Shown here piece by piece: positions 39,965 through 46,835 of a DNA stretch of 56,675 bases. The translations under genes were made by a program, and so were the position numbers. Every line of letters begins with the position of its first letter. Position 1 is the first letter of the stretch. Source of the stretch: a virus; the IMG/VR virus record IMGVR_UViG_3300044953_000632, positions 1 through 56,675 of that record; one strand, given 5' to 3'. The notes under the pieces are model-generated. The model searched no databases and was not told the DNA's origin. It saw nothing but the letters and a program-made list of their open reading frames with translations.

Positions 39965-41370
39965 TTTTTGTCTTCGTAGCTCTGGAATCGATTCTTCGAT
40001 CGTCTTGCTGTCCATAAATCAAATGTGTCCGCAAAGTCCACCAATATGCCCTTGTCTTTGCCGGAGGAGATGCGGCAGACGCGTCCAGGCATTTGAATGT
40101 CCTTGATAGGCGACGCTCCTCCGTCGGCACGAATTATCATAGACAGCTGGGGAAAGTCAACTCCAGTGCCCCATATACCTGTAGCAATGGCTCTCTTCAG
40201 CTCTCCTGCACTGAACTTTTTACGTATCCCCTCTACCTGTTTCTTAGTAAGGGGATCGCCTTTTAAAAGTTTGGCTTTCTTGAAACACTCAGCAGACTCG
40301 TCATCCATGTTTCCATATACGACTTCAAAATCCGGCATTAGCTTTTTAAGTTCAAGCGCGTGTTCTATTTTATCCACCAATACCAGTATTTGCGGATCCT
40401 TCTCTGTAAGGCGCTGAGGCACTATTTCGTACACCACCCTGGATATTGCGGTGTTACGTGCGAAGTTGCTCCAGTATCCTAAGCGCATCCTTTTGACATC
40501 CGATTGAAAGTTTCTGATGGCGTCGACGGGAGTGCAGCCCCAGTCCACCTTCCACACCTCTATAGGCACGACAAGTCCTAAATCTACTCCGTCTTGGTAG
40601 TCCACCTTGCATATCTTGTTTCCAAAATACGCCTCCATAGCCAAGGCTGTATTGTCCAGTCTCTGATCAGGGGATGCCGAATAGGATATCATTTTGCATC
40701 CACTGAACGCAGGATAGTACTCCAAAAACGAAGGTATCAGCAGCTCATGCACTTCATCCAGCTGCACGACGTCAAATTTCTCCAGCTCCAGGCCGCCTAA
40801 AGATCCAGAAGTGCAGACCATTGGATTTCCCTTTATGTGATAATCGGAGTTCCATACTCCTATTTTGGGAAACTTTGCCTTCAGCTTCTGGTGCAGCTGA
40901 TTGCATACAGCCTTTGACTTTGTTATCACCGCATGGTTCTGTTTTGGATACAGCTCTACGATTTTCTCAATCACAACGCCTTTTCCAAATCCGGTCAGTG
41001 CATCCACTATACCCATATCGGCTTTGATGATCTCGTCTATAACCGTCAGTTGACCGGGGCGGAGTCCTGCAAGTTTGGATGTGTTGGGAGTCGGCAACTT
41101 GCCAGGCCGCAGATCTTTAAACTCAGGCTTGTACCCCTCTCTAGCTAGAACGTTGAGGCATCGTTCAAGCAAACCGCAGGGAAAGTACATCCATCCGTCT
41201 TGAAGAGCGTACAGGTCCACCGGATTACCCACGTATCTGGGTGCCCTTCCAGGCTCCCTTACTTGAGTTCGGTGGATGTACTGAAATTCTTTCTTTAGAA
41301 TGTCATTATGGGGGCCCTCCGGAGTTCGAAGGAATCTCATTATTCTTTCCACTGTGACTTTTTGCATCAA
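39931..41370 (-). CDS. UvsW-like superfamily 2 DNA helicase
   Basis: A 479-residue DEAD/H-type helicase. The nucleotide loop is ALTGFGKG near residues 124-131, with G in place of the usual T/S after the lysine. The DEAH-type box is DVVQLDEVHEL. Motif III is ISYSASP, and the C-terminal lobe has ATGIWGTGVDFP and the arginine motif QMPGRVCR. The N-terminal ~100 residues are a separate domain as in T4 UvsW. Such enzymes move or undo branched recombination and replication intermediates. It stands between the SbcC-like and helicase genes. Confidence 0.85.
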   Translation of the reverse strand: MMQKVTVERIMRFLRTPEGPHNDILKKEFQYIHRTQVREPGRAPRYVGNPVDLYALQDGWMYFPCGLLERCLNVLAREGYKPEFKDLRPGKLPTPNTSKLAGLRPGQLTVIDEIIKADMGIVDALTGFGKGVVIEKIVELYPKQNHAVITKSKAVCNQLHQKLKAKFPKIGVWNSDYHIKGNPMVCTSGSLGGLELEKFDVVQLDEVHELLIPSFLEYYPAFSGCKMISYSASPDQRLDNTALAMEAYFGNKICKVDYQDGVDLGLVVPIEVWKVDWGCTPVDAIRNFQSDVKRMRLGYWSNFARNTAISRVVYEIVPQRLTEKDPQILVLVDKIEHALELKKLMPDFEVVYGNMDDESAECFKKAKLLKGDPLTKKQVEGIRKKFSAGELKRAIATGIWGTGVDFPQLSMIIRADGGASPIKDIQMPGRVCRISSGKDKGILVDFADTFDLWTARRSKNRFQSYEDKKWEVIKVNLDT

Positions 41371-41390
41371 TATACCTTCTATTAGTTTTA

Positions 41391-41750
41391 TTAATGATAC
41401 AGATAGTTTGCGTCAACGACAGTCACGCAAATGCCGTTATTTAGTTCGTGCGCCTTCTTGAAGATCTCCGTGATTTCCATAAGGTAGTTACTGTTTATCA
41501 AAGATTTAAAGTCGTAATATCTCATGAAGCGATTAAACCCATTCCGCGAACGAACTAGATGGAAGTTAAACAACCTCTTATAAATCAGCTTTGACTTAGC
41601 AGAGTCGACGCATTGAATTTTGGTGAAATCTACCTTTCCTATCAGCTTGATAGCAGCTGCAACATCTTCTGTGATATTGATATGAACCATGTTGTTCGTG
41701 ATGGGGGTGCTGAGAATGGATCGAAGATTCAGATTTGATGCAGTTTTCAT
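41391..41750 (-). CDS. Hypothetical protein
   Basis: A 119-residue basic protein, unrecognised, with a patterned centre (SKLIYKRLFNFHLVRSRNGF) and a C-terminal beta/alpha part (GICVTVVDANYLYH). It lies after the SbcC-like gene, separated by a strong GC-rich hairpin, and 20 bases before the UvsW-like gene. Function unknown. Confidence 0.65.
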   Translation of the reverse strand: MKTASNLNLRSILSTPITNNMVHINITEDVAAAIKLIGKVDFTKIQCVDSAKSKLIYKRLFNFHLVRSRNGFNRFMRYYDFKSLINSNYLMEITEIFKKAHELNNGICVTVVDANYLYH

Positions 41751-41764
41751 TATTCTAGCTATAT

Positions 41765-41797
41765 TTCAACAGGGGGAGGCCCCCTCCCCCTGTTGAA
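41765..41797. other. GC-rich 14-bp hairpin after the SbcC-like gene
   Basis: TTCAACAGGGGGAG pairs with CTCCCCCTGTTGAA around GCCCC. It sits three bases past the SbcC-like stop. There is no U-run on the minus strand, so it probably protects or trims the mRNA end rather than stopping polymerase alone. Compare 15272-15305. Confidence 0.7.
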
Positions 41798-41799
41798 TT

Positions 41800-43986
41800 T
41801 TACACCTGCTCTGAACCGTCCAATGCGATGTTCTTGCAGCCATATGCGGCAAGCGCAGGACTGTGGGTGATGACTATGAACTGACGACCGGTCTGTCTGC
41901 CCATCTTTGCAAGATAGTTGAAGGCTTCTGCAAGATCCCTGGAATTGGATTCTTGCATTGCTCCAGAAGGCTCGTCGAGAGCCAAGACTCCTAGTGTGCT
42001 TGCAAACACATCGTTGACGGCAAGCAGATAGCAAACGCTGGCTTGCTGCTTCTGGCCACCGGACAGCCTTTTGGCATGATGTACCAGTCCGTTGGACTTG
42101 GTGGCCATGAACTCAAGGTTATCGTCTATGTGGGCAGTAAAGTCAGCATTTATTGTGCTCAAGTAGAACTTAAGCCTGTCATTGAGCATCTTCATGTAAT
42201 GTAGGGACAGCAGCCTAGGTAGACCGTCCTTCATCAAAACTTCATTAACCTTGTCCAGTACCTTTCTAAATCTCTCTATAGGCTTGACGGATGCTGCACG
42301 CTTCTCTTGCAGGCTCAACTTCTGTTCCGCTCGCTCAAGAGACGACTTGGCGGTGTCTAGGCTGCCGTCCAGCCTGTTCACCTTATCCTTTATGGCGACT
42401 GCATCCTGGTGCAGCTTAGTAAAACGAGCATACTCATGCTCGTCGTACTTTGCCGGATGTATGTCCGCCAGCTCGTTGGCTATGGATTCCTGCAAGGCTA
42501 GCTGAGATTGGATGTGGCCGTTTATGGCGCTGACGCTGTTCTCCATGGTAGATATGTTCTTTTCCAATATGTCGAAATCGCTGACCGTCCTGGCCAGAGT
42601 CTTCTTTATCTCAAGAGTCATCTTAGGAGTAGTGGCCACAAGATCTTCCAGCTCCTTGTTTACTTCAGTCGCCTGAGTCATGATGGTCTGGACGCAGGCG
42701 ATGTACGAAGCTTGATCGGCTTCACATGTATCCCACGTCTTATTGAGCGCCTTCACATGCTTTATCGTTTCTATCAGCAACTCTACGCCAGAGGCAAGCT
42801 GCTGCACTTCTGCAAACAAAGCAGCGCGATCATGAGCGCAAAGTGCGGTTTCGGCCCCGCATTCAGGACACTTACCCTGATCGACCAATGTCAATCTTTT
42901 TGCAGCTATGCAGTGCTGCTGCTGTTTCTCGTTAAGATTGTCCTGCAACCAAATCTCTGCACCATCGGCAGGCCTGTTCTCCTGTGGCTCGACAGGTTTA
43001 GTGGAGATGCACTTTTGCAACTCCTCCGCCAACTTAGAAGCTTTTGTCTTTAGCAGCTCTATACGGTTATTGGCCGCAATGAGCATGTCCGCTGAATACA
43101 AATTTTTCTTAGCCGCCTCTGCTTCTACTTTCAGAGACTCTTTTTTCTCCAGCATGGAGCTCAGGTTATCTTGTTGGCCCTTGAGTCCTGCTTGGAGCTG
43201 AAGGGTCGCCGACTTGCAGGTTTTGAGCCTTTGATCAAGCTGATTTCTCTTGTCGTCGTTCTTCTTCAGCTGCTCAAGCACGTCGAGCTTGACATTAATG
43301 GTTTGTATATCAAGACTGATATATTGAGCCATCAAATCTGATATCTCGGACTGTAAGCGGTTGACTTCACCTTCAGCCAAGTTTCTCTCCACCTGGGCCT
43401 CCTGCAAAGGCACATGGACGTCTGGCACTGTGATAGCCAACAGCAGGTCTCTCACCTGTCCACGCATTACCTCCAGCTCGCTGGTCCTCGTCAAGGTATG
43501 TATGATTTCCTTGAACTTTGCAGGAGTGACGGACACTGGAGCGGTGATGGAGTCTTGGTCGACGATCAAGTGACCGTCAATGATGCTGGCTGGCACTGGA
43601 ATAAGGGAATGCGTCTTTTCCAACGCCTCCTTGGATCCAAATACCTCTTCGATCTTGCCGTCATCGTATTCTATCCTAAGTCTAGGTATGTTTAGAGCAG
43701 CAAATTTCTTTTCTCCTGCCACTGCCTTTGCAATGTGCAGCACCTTGTTTCCTATGCGCCAGGACGCAACAAAATAGCAGGCCTCCTGAGGCGGTGTTCC
43801 CCAGGAGGCCCAACTATTTGCATTCCCTGGAAACAGATTGGTAAGGGATGCTCGGATCATAGTGAGTATGGTTGACTTGCCACAGCCTATAGGGCCGGTT
43901 ATCACCGTCAGTGCATCGTCAAACTCAAACTCAAAGTCTCCTTTTAGAAGACCGATGTTCCTGCCCCTCAGGGACAGTAGTTTCAT
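41800..43986 (-). CDS. sbcC: SbcC/Rad50-like (gp46) nuclease ATPase subunit
   Basis: A 728-residue SMC-type protein. Walker A is GPIGCGKST at 31-39; long coiled coils follow; the zinc hook is CPEC at 373-376; the second coil leads to the ABC signature RLSGGQKQQ and Walker B VLALDEPSG, then ITHSPALAA. With the SbcD-like partner two genes upstream it resects DNA ends, feeding the recombinase and, in T4-like phages, host DNA breakdown. At 728 residues it is shorter than bacterial SbcC and near T4 gp46 in design. No strong ribosome binding site precedes the ATG. Confidence 0.92.
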   Translation of the reverse strand: MKLLSLRGRNIGLLKGDFEFEFDDALTVITGPIGCGKSTILTMIRASLTNLFPGNANSWASWGTPPQEACYFVASWRIGNKVLHIAKAVAGEKKFAALNIPRLRIEYDDGKIEEVFGSKEALEKTHSLIPVPASIIDGHLIVDQDSITAPVSVTPAKFKEIIHTLTRTSELEVMRGQVRDLLLAITVPDVHVPLQEAQVERNLAEGEVNRLQSEISDLMAQYISLDIQTINVKLDVLEQLKKNDDKRNQLDQRLKTCKSATLQLQAGLKGQQDNLSSMLEKKESLKVEAEAAKKNLYSADMLIAANNRIELLKTKASKLAEELQKCISTKPVEPQENRPADGAEIWLQDNLNEKQQQHCIAAKRLTLVDQGKCPECGAETALCAHDRAALFAEVQQLASGVELLIETIKHVKALNKTWDTCEADQASYIACVQTIMTQATEVNKELEDLVATTPKMTLEIKKTLARTVSDFDILEKNISTMENSVSAINGHIQSQLALQESIANELADIHPAKYDEHEYARFTKLHQDAVAIKDKVNRLDGSLDTAKSSLERAEQKLSLQEKRAASVKPIERFRKVLDKVNEVLMKDGLPRLLSLHYMKMLNDRLKFYLSTINADFTAHIDDNLEFMATKSNGLVHHAKRLSGGQKQQASVCYLLAVNDVFASTLGVLALDEPSGAMQESNSRDLAEAFNYLAKMGRQTGRQFIVITHSPALAAYGCKNIALDGSEQV

Positions 43987-43997
43987 GTTTATTGGTA

Positions 43998-44684
43998 TTA
44001 ATTGGTTTCGCTCTTACGACGACCCTTCGGACGGATGGAGATGTCGTTGCGCTTCAGCGTGTTGATCACACAGCTAACGCTGACGCCGTACTTCTCGGCA
44101 ATTTGTTTTGCGCCGACTCCCTCGTTGTAAAGGCGGACTACCTCGTTCAGAACAAGTTTGAGCTTGTGGGGAGCGCCACGCTTCGAGGCTAAGGCGTCGG
44201 TCGTGTTCAAGGTGGTGTTTGCGGACTGCTTGGGGGCGTTGTTGCTTTGTGTTGTCATGGTGTTTTTATTTTTGTTGATTTCTCTTACTTTGGACTGCTT
44301 TGGCTTTTCTATGTATGGAGCTGGCGCAGCCTTTCTCAAATCAAATTCATTAATAATTTTGATGTCATTTTTTTTTACGTACTCTTGCATCCACTCATCG
44401 GAGGGAACGTCATCGGACATTTTAGTAATTGAATCAGAGTCGTCAATATCCTCACAGGGAATTTCTTCAAATTCGTCAGGACTTTCGTAAAATTCGTCAT
44501 CGCTTTCGTAGCCTTCGTCCTCAGTATCTTCAGTATCTTCAGTATCTTCAACATCTTCTGAATCCTTATCAGGAATAGACTTAGGATCCAGATATTCGGG
44601 CATTTTCACATTGTTATCATCAAATTCGCCATTTAAGATTCTGTCAACAATACTCATGGTAGGTTCCTTTTTATTTGATGCCAT
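43998..44684 (-). CDS. Acidic protein with C-terminal helix-turn-helix
   Basis: A 228-residue protein wedged between the two nuclease subunits. The N-terminal half is strongly acidic with tandem DTE repeats (VEDTEDTEDTEDEG). The C-terminal ~50 residues form a clear helix-turn-helix (EVVRLYNEGVGAKQIAEKYG, VSVSCVINTLKRNDI) with a basic end RPKGRRK, like the DNA-binding part of resolvases and Hin-type proteins. AAAAGGTACG precedes the ATG, which overlaps the SbcD stop. It may regulate phage genes or recruit the nuclease to DNA. An acidic arm plus a DNA-binding tail would also fit a transcription regulator. Confidence 0.75.
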   Translation of the reverse strand: MASNKKEPTMSIVDRILNGEFDDNNVKMPEYLDPKSIPDKDSEDVEDTEDTEDTEDEGYESDDEFYESPDEFEEIPCEDIDDSDSITKMSDDVPSDEWMQEYVKKNDIKIINEFDLRKAAPAPYIEKPKQSKVREINKNKNTMTTQSNNAPKQSANTTLNTTDALASKRGAPHKLKLVLNEVVRLYNEGVGAKQIAEKYGVSVSCVINTLKRNDISIRPKGRRKSETN

Positions 44685-45817
44685 TATATTCGTACCTTTT
44701 CTTTTAAATTACTTACGGCTTTGTCAAACCCCATTTCCATTGCCTGTTTTACAAATTCCATTGCATCTGATTGCGACTCTTCTTTAACATCTAAAAGCTG
44801 AGCGAGAGCGGTATCCAGATCGACCTTCTCGGATAAGGACCCCTTGACTTCGGTGAGGTCTATGTCATGAGATATGTCGACTTTCTCAAATAGAAACGCT
44901 TTTTGTTTGAATCTCCCTATGGCAGCTGCTAGCTCTGAAGTCATTTCCGACGGTATCGTGATGTGCAATCGGGGAAGAATGCTGCCCATGTGCTGCTGCA
45001 TATCGGAAACATAGGGCAGTTCGGAGCAGTTGTCAATCCAGATTTGAATTCTGGCGATGTCCTCCTTAGACCTCATCTCTGTTTTGAGAAAGGGCCTGCA
45101 TCTGAATGGCACCTTCTCTATACTCAAGTCGTCATTCACGACCAGGAATGACTTTGCCTCAGGCTCGCCGAGACGATGCATCCACATTGAGCCAGAGTAC
45201 AGGAATCTTGTGCCTTTGGGCCCACGCCAGTCCCAGGACACATGGATGTCACCCATCAGGACAATTTTGTACTTTCCGTCAAACCATTCAAGATCCATGT
45301 CGCACAGCGGCGCTTCGTTAGGAGGAAGTCCAAGCGCAGGCACTACCTGGGATGCAAAACCGTGCAAGACTAATATGTCCGCCTCTACTAGCTTGTCGGT
45401 TTCAAGGTATGATTCCCACTGACGTCGGGTACGCCAGTTATATCCTGCGACCTTGTATCCAGCGATGTCAAAAACGCGGCCTTCCATGGGCTGCGCCACT
45501 GCTGCATCGCCGCCTTCCAACGACAGCCTTTTAAATCCTCTTTCGTGATTGCCGTCCACGTAAAGGCATCTGTGCCCCGGGATTCCGCGCAACACTTTCC
45601 TTAGGGCCACTGTGTGCTCGTCGCTTATAGTGGGGGTGTCGACTTGATCGCCACCCATTATCATGTGCAGGGGCTCCCCACGATCCCAATTTCTATTGCA
45701 GTAGTCTATGACTTGGCTTAAGGCATACAGGTCGTCGCCTTTGAGTTCCTTAACAGAACGGTAGGCAGACTCCCTGGCCTGCAAGTCGGCGCAGAACGCT
45801 AGTATTGGTTTTGGCAT
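44684..45817 (-). CDS. sbcD: SbcD/Mre11-like (gp47) nuclease subunit
   Basis: A 377-residue two-metal nuclease. The motifs run CADLQAR (altered first motif, usually D-H), GGDQVD, DGNHERG, LHGF and MGDIHVSWDW, matching the Mre11/SbcD layout. The C-terminal ~130 residues form the capping and SbcC-binding part. It lies in the same operon as the SbcC-like gene with one gene between. The first motif shows Q in place of the usual H, so metal binding there may differ. No strong ribosome binding site. Confidence 0.87.
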   Translation of the reverse strand: MPKPILAFCADLQARESAYRSVKELKGDDLYALSQVIDYCNRNWDRGEPLHMIMGGDQVDTPTISDEHTVALRKVLRGIPGHRCLYVDGNHERGFKRLSLEGGDAAVAQPMEGRVFDIAGYKVAGYNWRTRRQWESYLETDKLVEADILVLHGFASQVVPALGLPPNEAPLCDMDLEWFDGKYKIVLMGDIHVSWDWRGPKGTRFLYSGSMWMHRLGEPEAKSFLVVNDDLSIEKVPFRCRPFLKTEMRSKEDIARIQIWIDNCSELPYVSDMQQHMGSILPRLHITIPSEMTSELAAAIGRFKQKAFLFEKVDISHDIDLTEVKGSLSEKVDLDTALAQLLDVKEESQSDAMEFVKQAMEMGFDKAVSNLKEKVRI

Positions 45818-45896
45818 TTTTACATTTTTTGATAGTTGTTATCTATGCGGTCTGATAGAAGCCCAAGGCTTCAGCCAGATTCATTGTTTAACTTGA

Positions 45897-45974
45897 TCAG
45901 CAGGACATATATCTGTTGAACAACTCTTTGCATCTTAGCGCTTCTGTCCAAAGCATTGCCACATTTTTGTCCAT
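45897..45974 (-). CDS. Possible 25-residue peptide
   Basis: A candidate mini-gene whose ATG overlaps the stop of the membrane protein gene at 45974 (TAATG). The peptide is MDKNVAMLWTEALRCKELFN and five more residues ending MSC. The overlap is typical of coupled genes in this genome, but there is no ribosome binding site of its own and the product is very short. About 80 gene-free bases follow before the SbcD-like start. Confidence 0.3.
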   Translation of the reverse strand: MDKNVAMLWTEALRCKELFNRYMSC

Positions 45975-46288
45975 TATTTTGAATTCATCAAAGGGTCTGT
46001 CTTTATCAGAGCCAGCGCTACCAGGCATCCCAGTATCGCAACGCACATCCATGTCCACAGGCCTAGATTAAATGCAAGGCAGTGAAGCGAGGTCAAGGCT
46101 ATCGTGCTCTGCACGCTTAGGCATACGGGACACGATATCATCTTTTGCAAAAAAGTCTCTTGCCTGTCGGCCCACATCATAATAGTGTTAACGGTCAGTT
46201 CAAAATTATGCATGCCCCATACAACCATGTAGGACATGCTGCCAATAATTATCGCTGAAAGAATAACAATGAATATCCATTCAATCAC
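45974..46288 (-). CDS. Multi-span membrane protein with CPVC motif
   Basis: A 104-residue membrane protein with a GTG start that overlaps the stop of a small hydrophobic gene (GTGA). AAGGAAAAAAT sits right before it. Segments: residues ~3-24 (WIFIVILSAIIIGSMSYMVV), a charged loop with ISCPVCLSVQ, and two C-terminal spans (LHCLAFNLGLWTWMCVAILG, CLVALALI). The CPxC before a helix recalls small inner-membrane proteins of the DUF1360 kind. It heads toward the replication operon and may be a holin-like or membrane-anchoring component; neither is shown. Confidence 0.7.
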   Translation of the reverse strand: MIEWIFIVILSAIIIGSMSYMVVWGMHNFELTVNTIMMWADRQETFLQKMISCPVCLSVQSTIALTSLHCLAFNLGLWTWMCVAILGCLVALALIKTDPLMNSK

Positions 46289-46401
46289 ATTTTTTCCTTA
46301 ATTATTGAGTAACTCCATAACCCTATCAGGGCTATAAGTATTGTGGTACAGGGGTCAACGAACAGAAAAATGATAAAGAGAAGACATAGTAGTGGGAACA
46401 A
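46285..46401 (-). CDS. 38-residue hydrophobic peptide, TTG start
   Basis: A short gene with a TTG start at 46401, preceded at good distance by AAAGGT, and ending in TGA that overlaps the GTG start of the next gene. The product is almost all membrane (FPLLCLLFIIFLFVDPCTTI, LIALIGLWSYSIIK). The start region is part of a 33-base repeat also present at 46613-46645, where a second similar peptide begins. Overlap plus ribosome binding site plus duplicated start argue for a real gene. Confidence 0.55.
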   Translation of the reverse strand: MFPLLCLLFIIFLFVDPCTTILIALIGLWSYSIIKEKM

Positions 46402-46416
46402 GATTTACCTTTACTT
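46384..46416 (-). repeat. 33-base direct repeat, copy 1
   Basis: Matches 46613-46645 with two differences. On the minus strand each copy provides AGTAAAGGTAAATC followed by TTG and the codons for a LPLLC-like hydrophobic start, so the repeat carries a translation start rather than a random duplication. Confidence 0.8.
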
Positions 46417-46590
46417 ACATTGGTTGCAATCTGAAGAATTTTGGGATTCCTTTAATTGATTGAAGTTTGGAAGTTTATTAAGATTTAATGTAGGCATGGG
46501 ATCCTTAGCAACAAGTGAAGGATCAAAAGCCTCTATGCCGACTCTTTTTAGATATTCGTCAGGAGATTCTGATTTTACGATTTTGTTCAT
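46411..46590 (-). CDS. 59-residue protein with C-terminal CNQC
   Basis: A small soluble protein (MNKIVKSESPDEYLKRVGIE, then AFDPSLVAKDPMPTLNLNKL and ending DCNQCK). The start at 46590 comes right after the end of the 26-residue frame; the stop lies ten bases before the TTG start of the 38-residue gene. A terminal CxxC suggests metal binding. AATAA precedes the ATG without a clear ribosome binding site, so it may rely on coupling. It is well ordered in composition, unlike random frames here. Confidence 0.55.
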   Translation of the reverse strand: MNKIVKSESPDEYLKRVGIEAFDPSLVAKDPMPTLNLNKLPNFNQLKESQNSSDCNQCK

Positions 46591-46630
46591 TTATTAAGAC
46601 CAAAAGAAGAATACATAGCAGTGGGAGCAA
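46559..46630 (-). CDS. Possible 23-residue hydrophobic peptide, TTG start
   Basis: A mini-frame beginning at the TTG of repeat copy 2 (AAAGGTAAATC before it), reading LPLLCILLLVLINEQNRKIR and stopping inside the 59-residue gene in another frame. The first ten residues match the 38-residue peptide. Either both are made, or this is the truncated relic of a duplication. Confidence 0.4.
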   Translation of the reverse strand: MLPLLCILLLVLINEQNRKIRIS

Positions 46631-46674
46631 GATTTACCTTTACTTTTTATAGTTTCATATACTAACTTTCTCAT
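46594..46674 (-). CDS. Possible 26-residue peptide with CSHC
   Basis: A frame whose ATG overlaps the TGA of the 54-residue gene (ATGA). It gives MRKLVYETIKSKGKSCSHCY and FFFWS, a basic start, a CSHC pair and an aromatic end. It shares DNA with the 23-residue frame in another reading frame. One of the two could be spurious. Confidence 0.35.
   Translation of the reverse strand: MRKLVYETIKSKGKSCSHCYVFFFWS
46613..46645 (-). repeat. 33-base direct repeat, copy 2
   Basis: Partner of 46384-46416; see that entry. The distance between copies is 229 bases and spans the 59-residue gene. Confidence 0.8.
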
Positions 46675-46835
46675 TTGTTTTTATCATTATCTACTAATTG
46701 GTACAAGTTGTCAAAAACAAACTTGCCCAATACGATTATGCTGATAGCCAAAGAGACAACCAGCCTGTAAACAGCTATAAGGAAATCTTTACTCAGTCCT
46801 ATTAGCGCATCTACTGGATTTTCATATGATTGCAT
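46671..46835 (-). CDS. 54-residue single-span membrane protein
   Basis: A small gene starting at 46835 with GGAGTTATTC before the ATG. The product (MQSYENPVDALIGLSKDFLI, AVYRLVVSLAISIIVLGKFV) has one membrane helix at ~19-40 and a charged C-terminus DNDKNK. It is the first gene of the long minus-strand train, and its start codon overlaps that of the terminase on the other strand. Its ribosome binding site lies in the first codons of the terminase gene. Confidence 0.6.
   Translation of the reverse strand: MQSYENPVDALIGLSKDFLIAVYRLVVSLAISIIVLGKFVFDNLYQLVDNDKNK

Noticed and set aside
42508-43053. Plus-strand open frame of 181 codons inside the SbcC-like gene
   Set aside because: It mirrors the coiled coil and zinc hook of a well-supported minus-strand gene.
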